Source: Agarilytica sp045430305
GTDB taxonomy: Bacteria > Pseudomonadota > Gammaproteobacteria > Pseudomonadales > Cellvibrionaceae
Assembly (NCBI GenBank): GCA_045430305.1
Contig: JAILXW010000003.1
Location: forward strand, 62,001-126,000
Reading direction: 5' to 3'
DNA: 64,000 nt
Below the pieces are notes generated by a model that saw only the letters and a list, made by a program, of their open reading frames with translations, searched no databases and was not told the DNA's origin. Of the stretch, positions 55,228 through 63,366 are shown piece after piece. The position numbers and the translations under genes are program-made. Each line of letters begins with the position of its first letter. The stretch's first letter is position 1.

Positions 55228-56984
55228 TTCGAGCTTTTCTGGCTTATACCTTTACAACCTTTCCACCAACAAGATTGGTTGTCATTAAAATCGCTAATGG
55301 CCCGCCATTGCGGTGACGTACCTTGATTTAGATGTTCCAACGACCCCCAACTGCCGTGTTTACTAGGTACGGCAACATCTACAAAATGGACGTGCAATTC
55401 TCCACCGCCTTCTTTCCATGCTCGCAAAAAATCCCGGTATACATTTTCCATTCTTGGGTCGCGGTTAATGGCAATATGAAAGTCGACAATATCTTTGTCT
55501 CCGAACATGCTTAAGCCGTTGGATGAAATATGCTGCCCCCCTTCATAGGCAACAACGCCCATATTAAATTTTTTCGCATAGCTGACCCAGTACTGCATTT
55601 TATCTAGCGTTTCGTGATATACGCCTTTATATTCTTTAAATTTAGGCAATGACTTTAAATGGGCACCCGTTTCTAGCTGTTCAAAGGCCAACCTTAAACC
55701 ACCATCTTTTTCTTTCATCCACTCCCTTAGAATCGCCTCATGTTGAATATTTTTTTTATGCCGCGGTGGCCCAATTAGGCCGCCATTAAAGTATGTTGTA
55801 ATGGCTAGATAATCTATCCCGTATTGATGACAAGGTTTGTTCCCTTCTTTTACCCATAGCGGGCACTCCATGGCTGCCTTTTGCAAGTTTCGCCACCCAG
55901 TATGTACACCCAACACACACTTCACGCGCTGCTTTCTATCAGAAAAAACCTCTTCCTTAAAAACCTCACACATTTGTGCTGTTCGCATGCCGTGCCACTG
56001 CATAAATGCATTCCCTATATCACCCCAGCGTTTGCGAGCCGCCTGATTTCCATATTGCGCTTGTTTAAAGCCCCAATTCCACATTTCATTGCTGTGTTCT
56101 ATATATACGCGAAGTGTTGGGTGAAGCTTTTCTTTCACGACTTTAGCAAAGCTGCGCATGTAATCGATATCCGCCAAATGAGGTATGTTGAACCATGCAT
56201 CCACCTTTAACGTGTTAACCAACTGAAGCATTACCTCTAACGGAACGCCACCATGACTACGCCAAGTTCGGTGGCTTTGCCTAGGCCTATCAGCCCATAA
56301 GGCTTGCTCTGAGGCATTGGTATCCATCCAGTCCATAAAGCGGAAGGCTTGAAAGTTGCTGACATAGGGTAGCCACTGAGGGTTAAAGATTCTTCCTGCT
56401 TTATAATCGGCAACGTATTTTTCTGGAATGATACGAATATTCCGAATAGGGTTTGCCGGATTGGTTTCTTCAATGACGAGCAAGTGCGCACCGCGCCCAA
56501 CATGCACGACATCTCGCTCGACATTAGACGCGCGAGAGTCTTTCCTGGCAGACCAGGTATATTTGATACGCCCCTCACCTTCGTAGTACACGTGTACGCG
56601 ACTAAACGGCAAAACACTGGCGTCATCTACTGCTAAAAAAACGGTGCCTGCTGTTTGGCCTGGTTTGAGCGAGCGAAGCCAGTCGTTCTCATCAGTGTCA
56701 AAACCTTTAACCTTGTTAAACCAGTCTTGCCAAGGCCGCGCCTGCTTCATCAAATCGATGAATGGAAACTGCGTCGACCAGTCGGCGATCCCTGCGAGCC
56801 CCATTCCGGTCGACCCTTTATTACTCCTAGAAGATATCTGAACCCCCTCAAGAGAGGAAACCTCAGGTAGAATACCCGCCTGATTTGGAGCTGGAGATTC
56901 CGCACTAGAGTGAGACGCTAAAAAAAGCGATAGCCAAAGACTGATAAGAATATTGAGCGTTTTTAAAGGTATTCGAGTAACCAC
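55194..56984 (-). CDS. Exported glycoside-hydrolase-like (TIM-barrel) protein
   Basis: 596 residues with a signal peptide (ILISLWLSLFLASHSSA). The N-terminal third is a beta-rich region; the barrel-like part from about 200 has the pair expected of clan GH-A enzymes: Glu300 in EHSNEMWNWG (acid/base position) and Glu481 in VAYEGGQH (nucleophile position). Similar proteins are sometimes labelled cellulose-binding. The substrate is not known. It is divergent from the MBOAT-SGNH operon over a 604-bp region, which suggests that both act on the same extracytoplasmic glycan. Confidence 0.72.
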   Translation of the reverse strand: MVTRIPLKTLNILISLWLSLFLASHSSAESPAPNQAGILPEVSSLEGVQISSRSNKGSTGMGLAGIADWSTQFPFIDLMKQARPWQDWFNKVKGFDTDENDWLRSLKPGQTAGTVFLAVDDASVLPFSRVHVYYEGEGRIKYTWSARKDSRASNVERDVVHVGRGAHLLVIEETNPANPIRNIRIIPEKYVADYKAGRIFNPQWLPYVSNFQAFRFMDWMDTNASEQALWADRPRQSHRTWRSHGGVPLEVMLQLVNTLKVDAWFNIPHLADIDYMRSFAKVVKEKLHPTLRVYIEHSNEMWNWGFKQAQYGNQAARKRWGDIGNAFMQWHGMRTAQMCEVFKEEVFSDRKQRVKCVLGVHTGWRNLQKAAMECPLWVKEGNKPCHQYGIDYLAITTYFNGGLIGPPRHKKNIQHEAILREWMKEKDGGLRLAFEQLETGAHLKSLPKFKEYKGVYHETLDKMQYWVSYAKKFNMGVVAYEGGQHISSNGLSMFGDKDIVDFHIAINRDPRMENVYRDFLRAWKEGGGELHVHFVDVAVPSKHGSWGSLEHLNQGTSPQWRAISDFNDNQSCWWKGCKGISQKSSNQKSSTPSSFK

Positions 56985-57588
56985 AATGCACCTGCTTTAA
57001 ATATGTACAGTCTCAGACAGAAATAATCACTTTAGGTGCCACATTCTGCAATTAATCGGTAGGATTTACCCCAGATTAAATATGCAGCACCTCCACTAAC
57101 GGGTTTTTACGTTATATTACTTTAACGGTACAAAAGTATACTCATAAAGACCGGCACTGCGCGCGCACTTAGGTTCCACTCGGTCTTTACGTCGGCTTTT
57201 TTTACAGCGTTGTTTTTAGTCTGCGCTAACACTCTAGCCACAGTATAAAATGATTCCAACTTTGGGCGGCAAGCGTGACCCAGGTCTCAAAAGGCTTGGA
57301 AGGCATGATAATTGCTACAGATGCGGTCGGAAATCGGGGCAGTCGCGAAAAGGCTCCCTGCGACTTAGACATATAGTTTTTTGGGGGACGGGGGCATCAT
57401 ACGAGCCGCTAACCGAATCATTGAGGTTAGAAGTGGCTTCTTATCGACCTGGCGACGCGCCGCCTTCGAATCGTCACCACAGAAAAAATCAATGCTTTAC
57501 TGATACAGAATATAGGCGCCTTACGTTCACTCGTGAGAACGCCGCATAAATTAACATCGAGATTTTACTTAGGGAAACTTAGGACGCT
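56985..57588. other. 604-bp divergent promoter region with structured plus-strand leader
   Basis: Contains no convincing gene; a frame at 57250-57549 has no ribosome-binding site and no family. The part 57340-57440 holds two stable hairpins on the plus strand: AGTCGC/GCGACT (57341-57365) and GCCGCTAACC/GGTTA-GAA-GTGGC (57405-57437). These would lie in the long leader of the MBOAT operon if transcription starts near 57100-57300. A ribosome-binding site AGGA precedes the ATG at 57589. Confidence 0.5.
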
Positions 57589-60165
57589 ATGAACAAACCA
57601 AGTGCTCAAACAATAAGCTTGCCACTGCCGGCAGCCATTACTGGATTGATCGAACGACATGACCTTCTACGTGTTGCAGCCACAACGCTCATTTTCGGCT
57701 TTGTCGTATTGATAGCAAAACAATTCGGGCTGGAGAATCGCACTTTTTTATACTCGCTCATACTCGCCTGTATTGGTTTCCCAATTCACCATGTACTACC
57801 CAAGTCTCTAAAGCTGCCCTTTTTTGTACTGATCTCCTTCGCAGCAATAGTACTAGCATTAGGCTTTGTAAATGCTGCTTGGCTTATTGGCTTAGGCTCG
57901 TTCTTTATTGTGCTGGCCCATTTACCCATTCCTTTTATGGCCAGGGTTGCGGCCCAAATAGTATTAGGCGCCGTGTTAATTGTATTTCGCGCTGACCTTT
58001 TCCCCTCTTTAGTACCTTCTGCAATTTGGCCCATTTTGGGCTCAATGTTTATTTTCCGCCTTATGATCTATATGTACGATCTCAAGGAAAAAACTGCAGA
58101 GTTTGGCCCTTGGCGCGCTCTGGCGTACTTTTTCATGGTGCCCAATGTCAACTTTACGCTGTTGCCTGTGATCGATTATAAAAACCTCTTCTCGGTTTAC
58201 TACCCGCCAAAAGTTCAGAGTATAGAAATTTACCAAAAAGGTGTCGTGCTACTGCTACGCGGCTGTATTCACTTGCTTCTCTATCGTTTGGTATACCAAA
58301 ACGTATTGGTCGACCCCGCCACCATTACGGATGCCAGTGGCGCCTTCCAATACTTAGTAGGCACCTTTCTACTTTACTTACGTATTTCTGGTTATTTCCA
58401 CATGATTTCCGGCATTCTGCATATGTACGGATTTAACTTGCCAGAAACACATCACCTTTACTTTTTGGCCTCAAGCTTCACTGATTTTTGGCGCCGCATT
58501 AATATTTTCTGGAAAGATTTCATGCAGAAAATATTTTTCTATCCCGTGCACTTTTGGCTAACGAAGCACATGGGCCCTCTCACTGCGATGACCATTGCGA
58601 CGGTTTACGCCTTTTTCCTCACTTGGTTTTTACACGCTTACCAATGGTTTTGGATTCGTGGCGATTTTAAAATCTCAGCTCAAGATGCCCTGTTCTGGGG
58701 AACACTGGGTGTTGCGGTACTGATTAATTTATTGTGGGAAATGACTCACCCCAAAAAGCGCTCGCTAAAAGCTCCGAAACGAACCCTAAAAAGCGAACTA
58801 AGCCTTGCGTTAAAAACCGTCGCTACGTTTTTATCAATCGTTTTCATATGGAATGTATGGTCTACACCAGACTTTGCTGAATTAAGTTTAATTTTAGTGA
58901 ATTTTGCTAATTTCGGTGTAAAAGACTTCTTTATCATCTTTGGCTTCTGCGTGTTTCTTGGCGGTTTCGCGGTTCTATACGGGCATAAAACTCGTGGAGA
59001 TTCTGGCTTATTTTCTTTCGGTAAGAAGAAAAAAGTTGTCGATAAAAACTCTTTCTTCTGGCAAACAGCGCTAAAAACAGGTGCCGTATGTTTACTTTTG
59101 TTGGTGGTTTCCCACTTCCCAACATCAGTACCAGGCACCCCAGCCTTTCAAGCCGTTGTGGCTCGCCTCGTAACAAATCAACTTAACGAACGCGATCGAA
59201 AGTTACTTCAACGCGGATACTATGAAGATTTAACGGATGTCACTCGTTTTAACCCCGAACTACAAGCGCTTTACAATATTAAACCCGCAGACTGGACCAC
59301 GAACGACGTTATCGTAGAAGCGCCGAATGAGTTCCCGCCATACAAAATGCTGCCGTCGATGACTGACGAGTTTATGAGTAAAACACTTACAACGAACCAA
59401 TTGGCTTTCCGCGATCAGGAATATAGCGAAACCGCACCTGAAAACACGTACCGCGTGGCACTCTCAGGCGCCTCGCATTCTTTCGGTTCAGGCGTAGAAA
59501 ACAACGAAGCCTATGAAGCGATATTCGAAACACGACTCAATAAAGAACTCAGTGATAACGGCTTAGGCCAGTACGAGTCTCTCAACTTGTCACTTGGCGG
59601 CTTTGGCCCAGCATGTAAAATTGCCACGCTCGAAAATAAAGGCTTAACACTCGATGTCGACGGCCTAGTCTACGTTGCCATTGATGATTTTTATTGGGCG
59701 CCCATTGAAATCTCTATTGCTTACCACGACAAAAATGCGGCTTTCTATTTCGAAGGCATTCGCAAAATTGCTGAAAAGGCTGGCGTTAAAGAGGGCATGA
59801 AACGCACAGAAATCGAAATACGTATCAAAAAACATCTGCCTGAAATCATTCGCAGCTATTACACTTACTTGCGCGATCTTGCAGCATCGAAGGGCGTTGA
59901 CCTTTGGATTGCAGTCATCCCGATCCCGGAAGACCAATCGCGCGCGAAGAAAAATATTGAAAATCAAATAGCGATCGCTAAAGAGCTTGGTATTAAGCTA
60001 GTAGATATTCGTGACGCTTACGACAACGTTACGCACTCTGACCTTTGGGTTGCTCCTTGGGATCGACACCCATCCAAAGAAGGTCACGAACTAATGGCTG
60101 GCCGGTTTTACGAAGAGTTTCACGATGAAATCCTTGAAGCTATTAAAACAAAAACGCAAAATTAA
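57589..60165 (+). CDS. MBOAT O-acyltransferase fused to an SGNH-like domain
   Basis: 858 residues. The N-terminal about 520 form a polytopic MBOAT of the DltB/AlgI type: DFWRRINIFWKDF and the putative catalytic His349 in TWFLHAYQW. The C-terminal about 600-858 is an SGNH-like domain as in DltD, AlgJ/AlgX or PatB partners: Ser629 in LSGASHSFG, Gly-rich LSLGGFGP, and Asp825-x-His827 in DRHPSKEGH; the block III Asn is Asp (AIDDF). DltB and DltD activities are thus joined in one chain. It heads a four-gene operon (carrier, amino-acid ligase, dehydrogenase) and probably transfers the carrier-bound group to an extracytoplasmic acceptor. Confidence 0.85.
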   Translation: MNKPSAQTISLPLPAAITGLIERHDLLRVAATTLIFGFVVLIAKQFGLENRTFLYSLILACIGFPIHHVLPKSLKLPFFVLISFAAIVLALGFVNAAWLIGLGSFFIVLAHLPIPFMARVAAQIVLGAVLIVFRADLFPSLVPSAIWPILGSMFIFRLMIYMYDLKEKTAEFGPWRALAYFFMVPNVNFTLLPVIDYKNLFSVYYPPKVQSIEIYQKGVVLLLRGCIHLLLYRLVYQNVLVDPATITDASGAFQYLVGTFLLYLRISGYFHMISGILHMYGFNLPETHHLYFLASSFTDFWRRINIFWKDFMQKIFFYPVHFWLTKHMGPLTAMTIATVYAFFLTWFLHAYQWFWIRGDFKISAQDALFWGTLGVAVLINLLWEMTHPKKRSLKAPKRTLKSELSLALKTVATFLSIVFIWNVWSTPDFAELSLILVNFANFGVKDFFIIFGFCVFLGGFAVLYGHKTRGDSGLFSFGKKKKVVDKNSFFWQTALKTGAVCLLLLVVSHFPTSVPGTPAFQAVVARLVTNQLNERDRKLLQRGYYEDLTDVTRFNPELQALYNIKPADWTTNDVIVEAPNEFPPYKMLPSMTDEFMSKTLTTNQLAFRDQEYSETAPENTYRVALSGASHSFGSGVENNEAYEAIFETRLNKELSDNGLGQYESLNLSLGGFGPACKIATLENKGLTLDVDGLVYVAIDDFYWAPIEISIAYHDKNAAFYFEGIRKIAEKAGVKEGMKRTEIEIRIKKHLPEIIRSYYTYLRDLAASKGVDLWIAVIPIPEDQSRAKKNIENQIAIAKELGIKLVDIRDAYDNVTHSDLWVAPWDRHPSKEGHELMAGRFYEEFHDEILEAIKTKTQN

Positions 60166-60208
60166 CCTCTACACTAATTAACCACATAATTTGACTACGG
60201 GAGCTGTT

Positions 60209-60466
60209 ATGCCAACTACAGATGATATTGAAAAGGCACTTAAAACTTACATTCTTGAAGAATTCTTGCCAGATGAAGATGAAGAAGATCTGACTAGCGA
60301 CATCGAACTTGTAAGCACCGGCATTCTCGATTCTGTATCAGTAATTAAAGTTGTTGCTCACATCGAAAGCTTTTACAGCATCAAGATAGAAGCACATGAA
60401 GCCAGCGTTGATAACATGAACACTATCGAATCAATGGCGGCGCTCGTTAGTAAAAAACTGGCTTAA
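60209..60466 (+). CDS. Acyl/peptidyl carrier protein
   Basis: 85 residues from ATG 60209, which has GGGAG six bases upstream; a TTG at 60191 would add six residues. The phosphopantetheine site is Ser42 in GILDSVSVIKVV. Acidic helix I (DEDEEDL) is typical of DltC/PltL-like stand-alone carriers. It sits 43 bp after the MBOAT gene and 24 bp before the ligase. It should hold the activated amino acid as a thioester. Confidence 0.9.
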   Translation: MPTTDDIEKALKTYILEEFLPDEDEEDLTSDIELVSTGILDSVSVIKVVAHIESFYSIKIEAHEASVDNMNTIESMAALVSKKLA

Positions 60467-60490
60467 TCAACGTTAAAGAGGCACACGGAT

Positions 60491-62050
60491 ATGGGGCTAC
60501 ACCATTATTTAGTCGATTCTGCAGCGAAATTTCCTGATCGTCCTGCGGTAGTAGAACCCGGAAAAGGATCTATTTCTTACGCTGACTTTTCAAATCTGAC
60601 TGACCGTGTGCGCGACCGACTCGTGCAGCTTGGCGTAACGCCGGGCGACAGAGTTGGCATCATGCTACATAAATCCATCGATTCTGTAGCATGCATATAT
60701 GGAATATTAAAAACAGGGGCCGCATACGTTCCTGTGGATGTCACCGGCCCTGTTCCCAGAGCGGCTTACATTCTTTCTAACTGCGAAGTTGATGTGGTTT
60801 TCGTAGAAAAAGGCTTAATAGAAAGTCTTGCTGCCGAAATTGAAAAGCTGGAAGGTAACACCACACTTATCGAACTTGACGAACCCGGCATGGGCGAAGC
60901 CTTATCTGCAGCATTAGACGCAGAAGATCAAAAGCAGGCCGCAAGCCCTGTTGATACATATCAAAGCGAAGATTCTGATCTGGCTTATATTCTTTATACA
61001 TCGGGTTCTACGGGCTTACCCAAAGGTGTACCCCTTACCCACAACAACGGCACAGCCTTTGTTGAATGGTGTTCAGCTGTGTTCACGCCAACGGAAGAAG
61101 ATCGCTTTTCTGCACATGCGCCCTTTCATTTCGATCTGAGCATTCTCGATTTATACACCCCAATTAAACACGGTGCGGCTATCGTCTTACTCGGGGAAGA
61201 ATTAGGTAAAGAACCGGCGCGCTTAGCGCAAGTTTTTGAAGATGAAAAAATTTCGGTGTGGTACTGCGCCCCATCTATATTGACTATGTTGCTGCAATTT
61301 GGCGAAATCGCCACAAAAGATCTTTCCCATACTCGCGCAATTTTATTTGCGGGCGAAGTCTTTCCTGTTGGCCACTTGCGTAACTTGATGAAAGCCATTC
61401 CTCACCCGAAATATTACAACCTTTACGGCCCGACAGAAACTAACGTCTGCACTTACTGCCCGGTACCGGAAGACTTTACGACGTCTGAAGATTCAAATTT
61501 ACCCATCGGCCCTGTTTGCGAGCACCTAAACGCATTGGTTGTTGATACCGATGGCAATGAAGTGGCGCGTGGTGAAATTGGCGAGTTGATTATTTCTGGC
61601 GGTAATGTCATGGCGGGCTACTGGAATTTGCCGGAGCAAACGGCAAAGGCGTTTTTCCAAAAAACAGATGGCCAATACTACCGCACAGGCGACCTAGTTA
61701 CCGAAGACGAACAAGCCCGCTTCACTTACGTGGGTCGTCGCGATCGCATGATCAAGAAACGTGGCTTCAGAGTAGAACTGGGCGAAATAGAAGCGAAGCT
61801 TCACCTACACGAAAACATACTGGAAGCGGCAGTTGTGGCTGTATCTAATGACGAGGGCGTGCAAGTACATGCACACTACGTCACCAAAGACAGCAAAAAA
61901 ATCTCCGTAATTAAACTTAAAAAGTTTTGTTCTGAGCATCTCCCTGTTTATATGGTACCTGACAGTTTCACACTGCACGAAGCCATGCCTAAAACATCGA
62001 CCGACAAAACTGATTATCAAACACTAAAAAAAGTTCATGAGGAAGCATGA
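60491..62050 (+). CDS. Amino-acid-AMP ligase, probable L-prolyl-AMP:carrier ligase
   Basis: 519-residue stand-alone adenylation enzyme. Core motifs: YTSGSTGLPKG (169-179), YGPTET (312-317), YRTGDLV, GRRDRMIKKRGFRVELGEIEA in part, and the A10 Lys in STDKTDY. Aligned by eye to GrsA, the pocket residues are D215 L216 L219 Y L A L V C and the A10 K. This reads DLLYLALVCK, which I recall as the proline code of PltF/CloN4-type ligases. Asp215 in FHFDLS is the amino/imino-group ligand. It overlaps the next gene by ATGA. Alternative: another small amino acid, as in DltA. Confidence 0.85.
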   Translation: MGLHHYLVDSAAKFPDRPAVVEPGKGSISYADFSNLTDRVRDRLVQLGVTPGDRVGIMLHKSIDSVACIYGILKTGAAYVPVDVTGPVPRAAYILSNCEVDVVFVEKGLIESLAAEIEKLEGNTTLIELDEPGMGEALSAALDAEDQKQAASPVDTYQSEDSDLAYILYTSGSTGLPKGVPLTHNNGTAFVEWCSAVFTPTEEDRFSAHAPFHFDLSILDLYTPIKHGAAIVLLGEELGKEPARLAQVFEDEKISVWYCAPSILTMLLQFGEIATKDLSHTRAILFAGEVFPVGHLRNLMKAIPHPKYYNLYGPTETNVCTYCPVPEDFTTSEDSNLPIGPVCEHLNALVVDTDGNEVARGEIGELIISGGNVMAGYWNLPEQTAKAFFQKTDGQYYRTGDLVTEDEQARFTYVGRRDRMIKKRGFRVELGEIEAKLHLHENILEAAVVAVSNDEGVQVHAHYVTKDSKKISVIKLKKFCSEHLPVYMVPDSFTLHEAMPKTSTDKTDYQTLKKVHEEA

Positions 62051-63297
62051 TGTCCAAGCTAAAAGCGCTTAAGCAACAAAAAGAAGGCATTATTGACGAC
62101 AACGAAATCGTTCAACTGTGTTACGAAGTTGCGCAAAAATTTAAACCGCGCGCCGAACAATATGATCGCGACGGCCGCTTCCCAAAAGAAAACTTTGACG
62201 ACCTCAAAGAGGCTGGCTTACTCGGTATTCTGGTCCCAAAAGAATTTGGCGGCTTGGGTGCTGACTTCCTCACGTACACCAAAGCGATCGAACAACTGGC
62301 GATTGGCGACACATCAACTGCATTGACGTTTAACATGCACAACATCGCGATTGGCAGCTTGGCCGAGCTGGACATTTCTTCACTCGAAGGCACAGACCAA
62401 GGTGCAACCATGGTGAAATTCCGTGACTGGATGTTCACCGAAGCTGCGGTTAATAAAAAACTTTTTGCTTCTGCTGCTTCTGAAGCGGGCGTCGGCGCAA
62501 AATTTTCTGAATTTAAAACCTCTTACAAAACTGTAGACGGCGGTTTTGTTCTTAACGGCTCAAAATCGTGGGTCTCGATGGCAGAAAACGCTGACTATTA
62601 CGTTGTGGTAGCGCGCTCTGAAGAAATTGAAAGTGAAAACACACCGCTTTCCTTCCTAATTGTTGAGCATGGCAACCCGAATGTAACCTGGGAAAATACC
62701 TGGGATGTATTGGGCATGCGCGGCACATCGACCAACCCAATGCACATGAAAGATTGCTTTGTACCCACTGATCGTTTGTTCTTGGGCAGCGAAGGTTACG
62801 CATTAATGAAAATTGTGCGCGAGCCACATTGGCTGATTGGCGGTTACATTGGTGTATATCTTGGCATTTGCCAGGCCTCATTTGAATTCTTAGTAGACCA
62901 ACTTAAGAAACGAAAAATTCCCGGCACAGACATGTCTCGTGCAGACGACCCCGTTATTCAACATCAAATTGGCGAAATCTACTCTAAGCTCTTGAGTGCG
63001 CGTAACGCGACTCACTTAGCAGCAAAATTGGTTGATGACAAACCAGGGTCTGTTGAAGCAAACACTGCAATCCATAACTCAAAATACATTTGTAGTGAGC
63101 TCGGCCCTTGGATCACAGCTCGCGCTATTCGTATGCTGGGCGCAAGTTCATTAACTAAGAAGTTACCTCTTGAGCGCTGGTACCGCGACTCACGCTGTGG
63201 CGGTTTAATGCCAGCAACCAGTGACGCATGTTTATCTTACCTAGGAAAAATGGCTTTCGGTGCAGATCTGACCAAGCCCGGAAAGACTTACTGGTAA
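62047..63297 (+). CDS. Acyl-CoA-dehydrogenase-like flavoenzyme, probable prolyl-carrier dehydrogenase
   Basis: 416 residues of the acyl-CoA dehydrogenase fold (N-terminal helical domain, middle beta domain with DVLGMRGTSTNP, C-terminal helical domain). The usual C-terminal base in YEGT is missing: the region reads YRDSRCGGLMPATSD. Instead Glu259 in REPHWLIGGYIG aligns with the helix-G Glu of isovaleryl-CoA dehydrogenase, the base also used by PltE/RedW/CloN3-type prolyl-carrier dehydrogenases. Its ATGA overlap with the ligase gene shows it acts on the same carrier. Product inferred: pyrrole-2-carboxyl-carrier. Confidence 0.83.
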   Translation: MMSKLKALKQQKEGIIDDNEIVQLCYEVAQKFKPRAEQYDRDGRFPKENFDDLKEAGLLGILVPKEFGGLGADFLTYTKAIEQLAIGDTSTALTFNMHNIAIGSLAELDISSLEGTDQGATMVKFRDWMFTEAAVNKKLFASAASEAGVGAKFSEFKTSYKTVDGGFVLNGSKSWVSMAENADYYVVVARSEEIESENTPLSFLIVEHGNPNVTWENTWDVLGMRGTSTNPMHMKDCFVPTDRLFLGSEGYALMKIVREPHWLIGGYIGVYLGICQASFEFLVDQLKKRKIPGTDMSRADDPVIQHQIGEIYSKLLSARNATHLAAKLVDDKPGSVEANTAIHNSKYICSELGPWITARAIRMLGASSLTKKLPLERWYRDSRCGGLMPATSDACLSYLGKMAFGADLTKPGKTYW

Positions 63298-63316
63298 GCA
63301 TTATTTTCTACAAGTA

Positions 63317-63347
63317 AAAAAAAGCCACTCAATGAGTGGCTTTTTTG
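63317..63347. terminator. Bidirectional terminator
   Basis: AAAAAAGCCACTC, loop AAT, GAGTGGCTTTTTT: 13-bp stem with A tract on one side and T tract on the other. It closes the MBOAT operon and the convergent acyl-CoA dehydrogenase gene. Confidence 0.9.
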
Positions 63348-63366
63348 TTTCAACACTTATTAATAC

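Noticed and set aside
57330..57480. c-di-GMP (GEMM) riboswitch before the MBOAT operon
   Set aside because: GACGC and GAAA-like pieces occur but not in the required order or with the conserved core pairing.
57250..57549. 99-residue open frame in the divergent region before the MBOAT gene
   Set aside because: No ribosome-binding site, no recognisable domain, and it runs through the strong hairpins; more likely non-coding leader.
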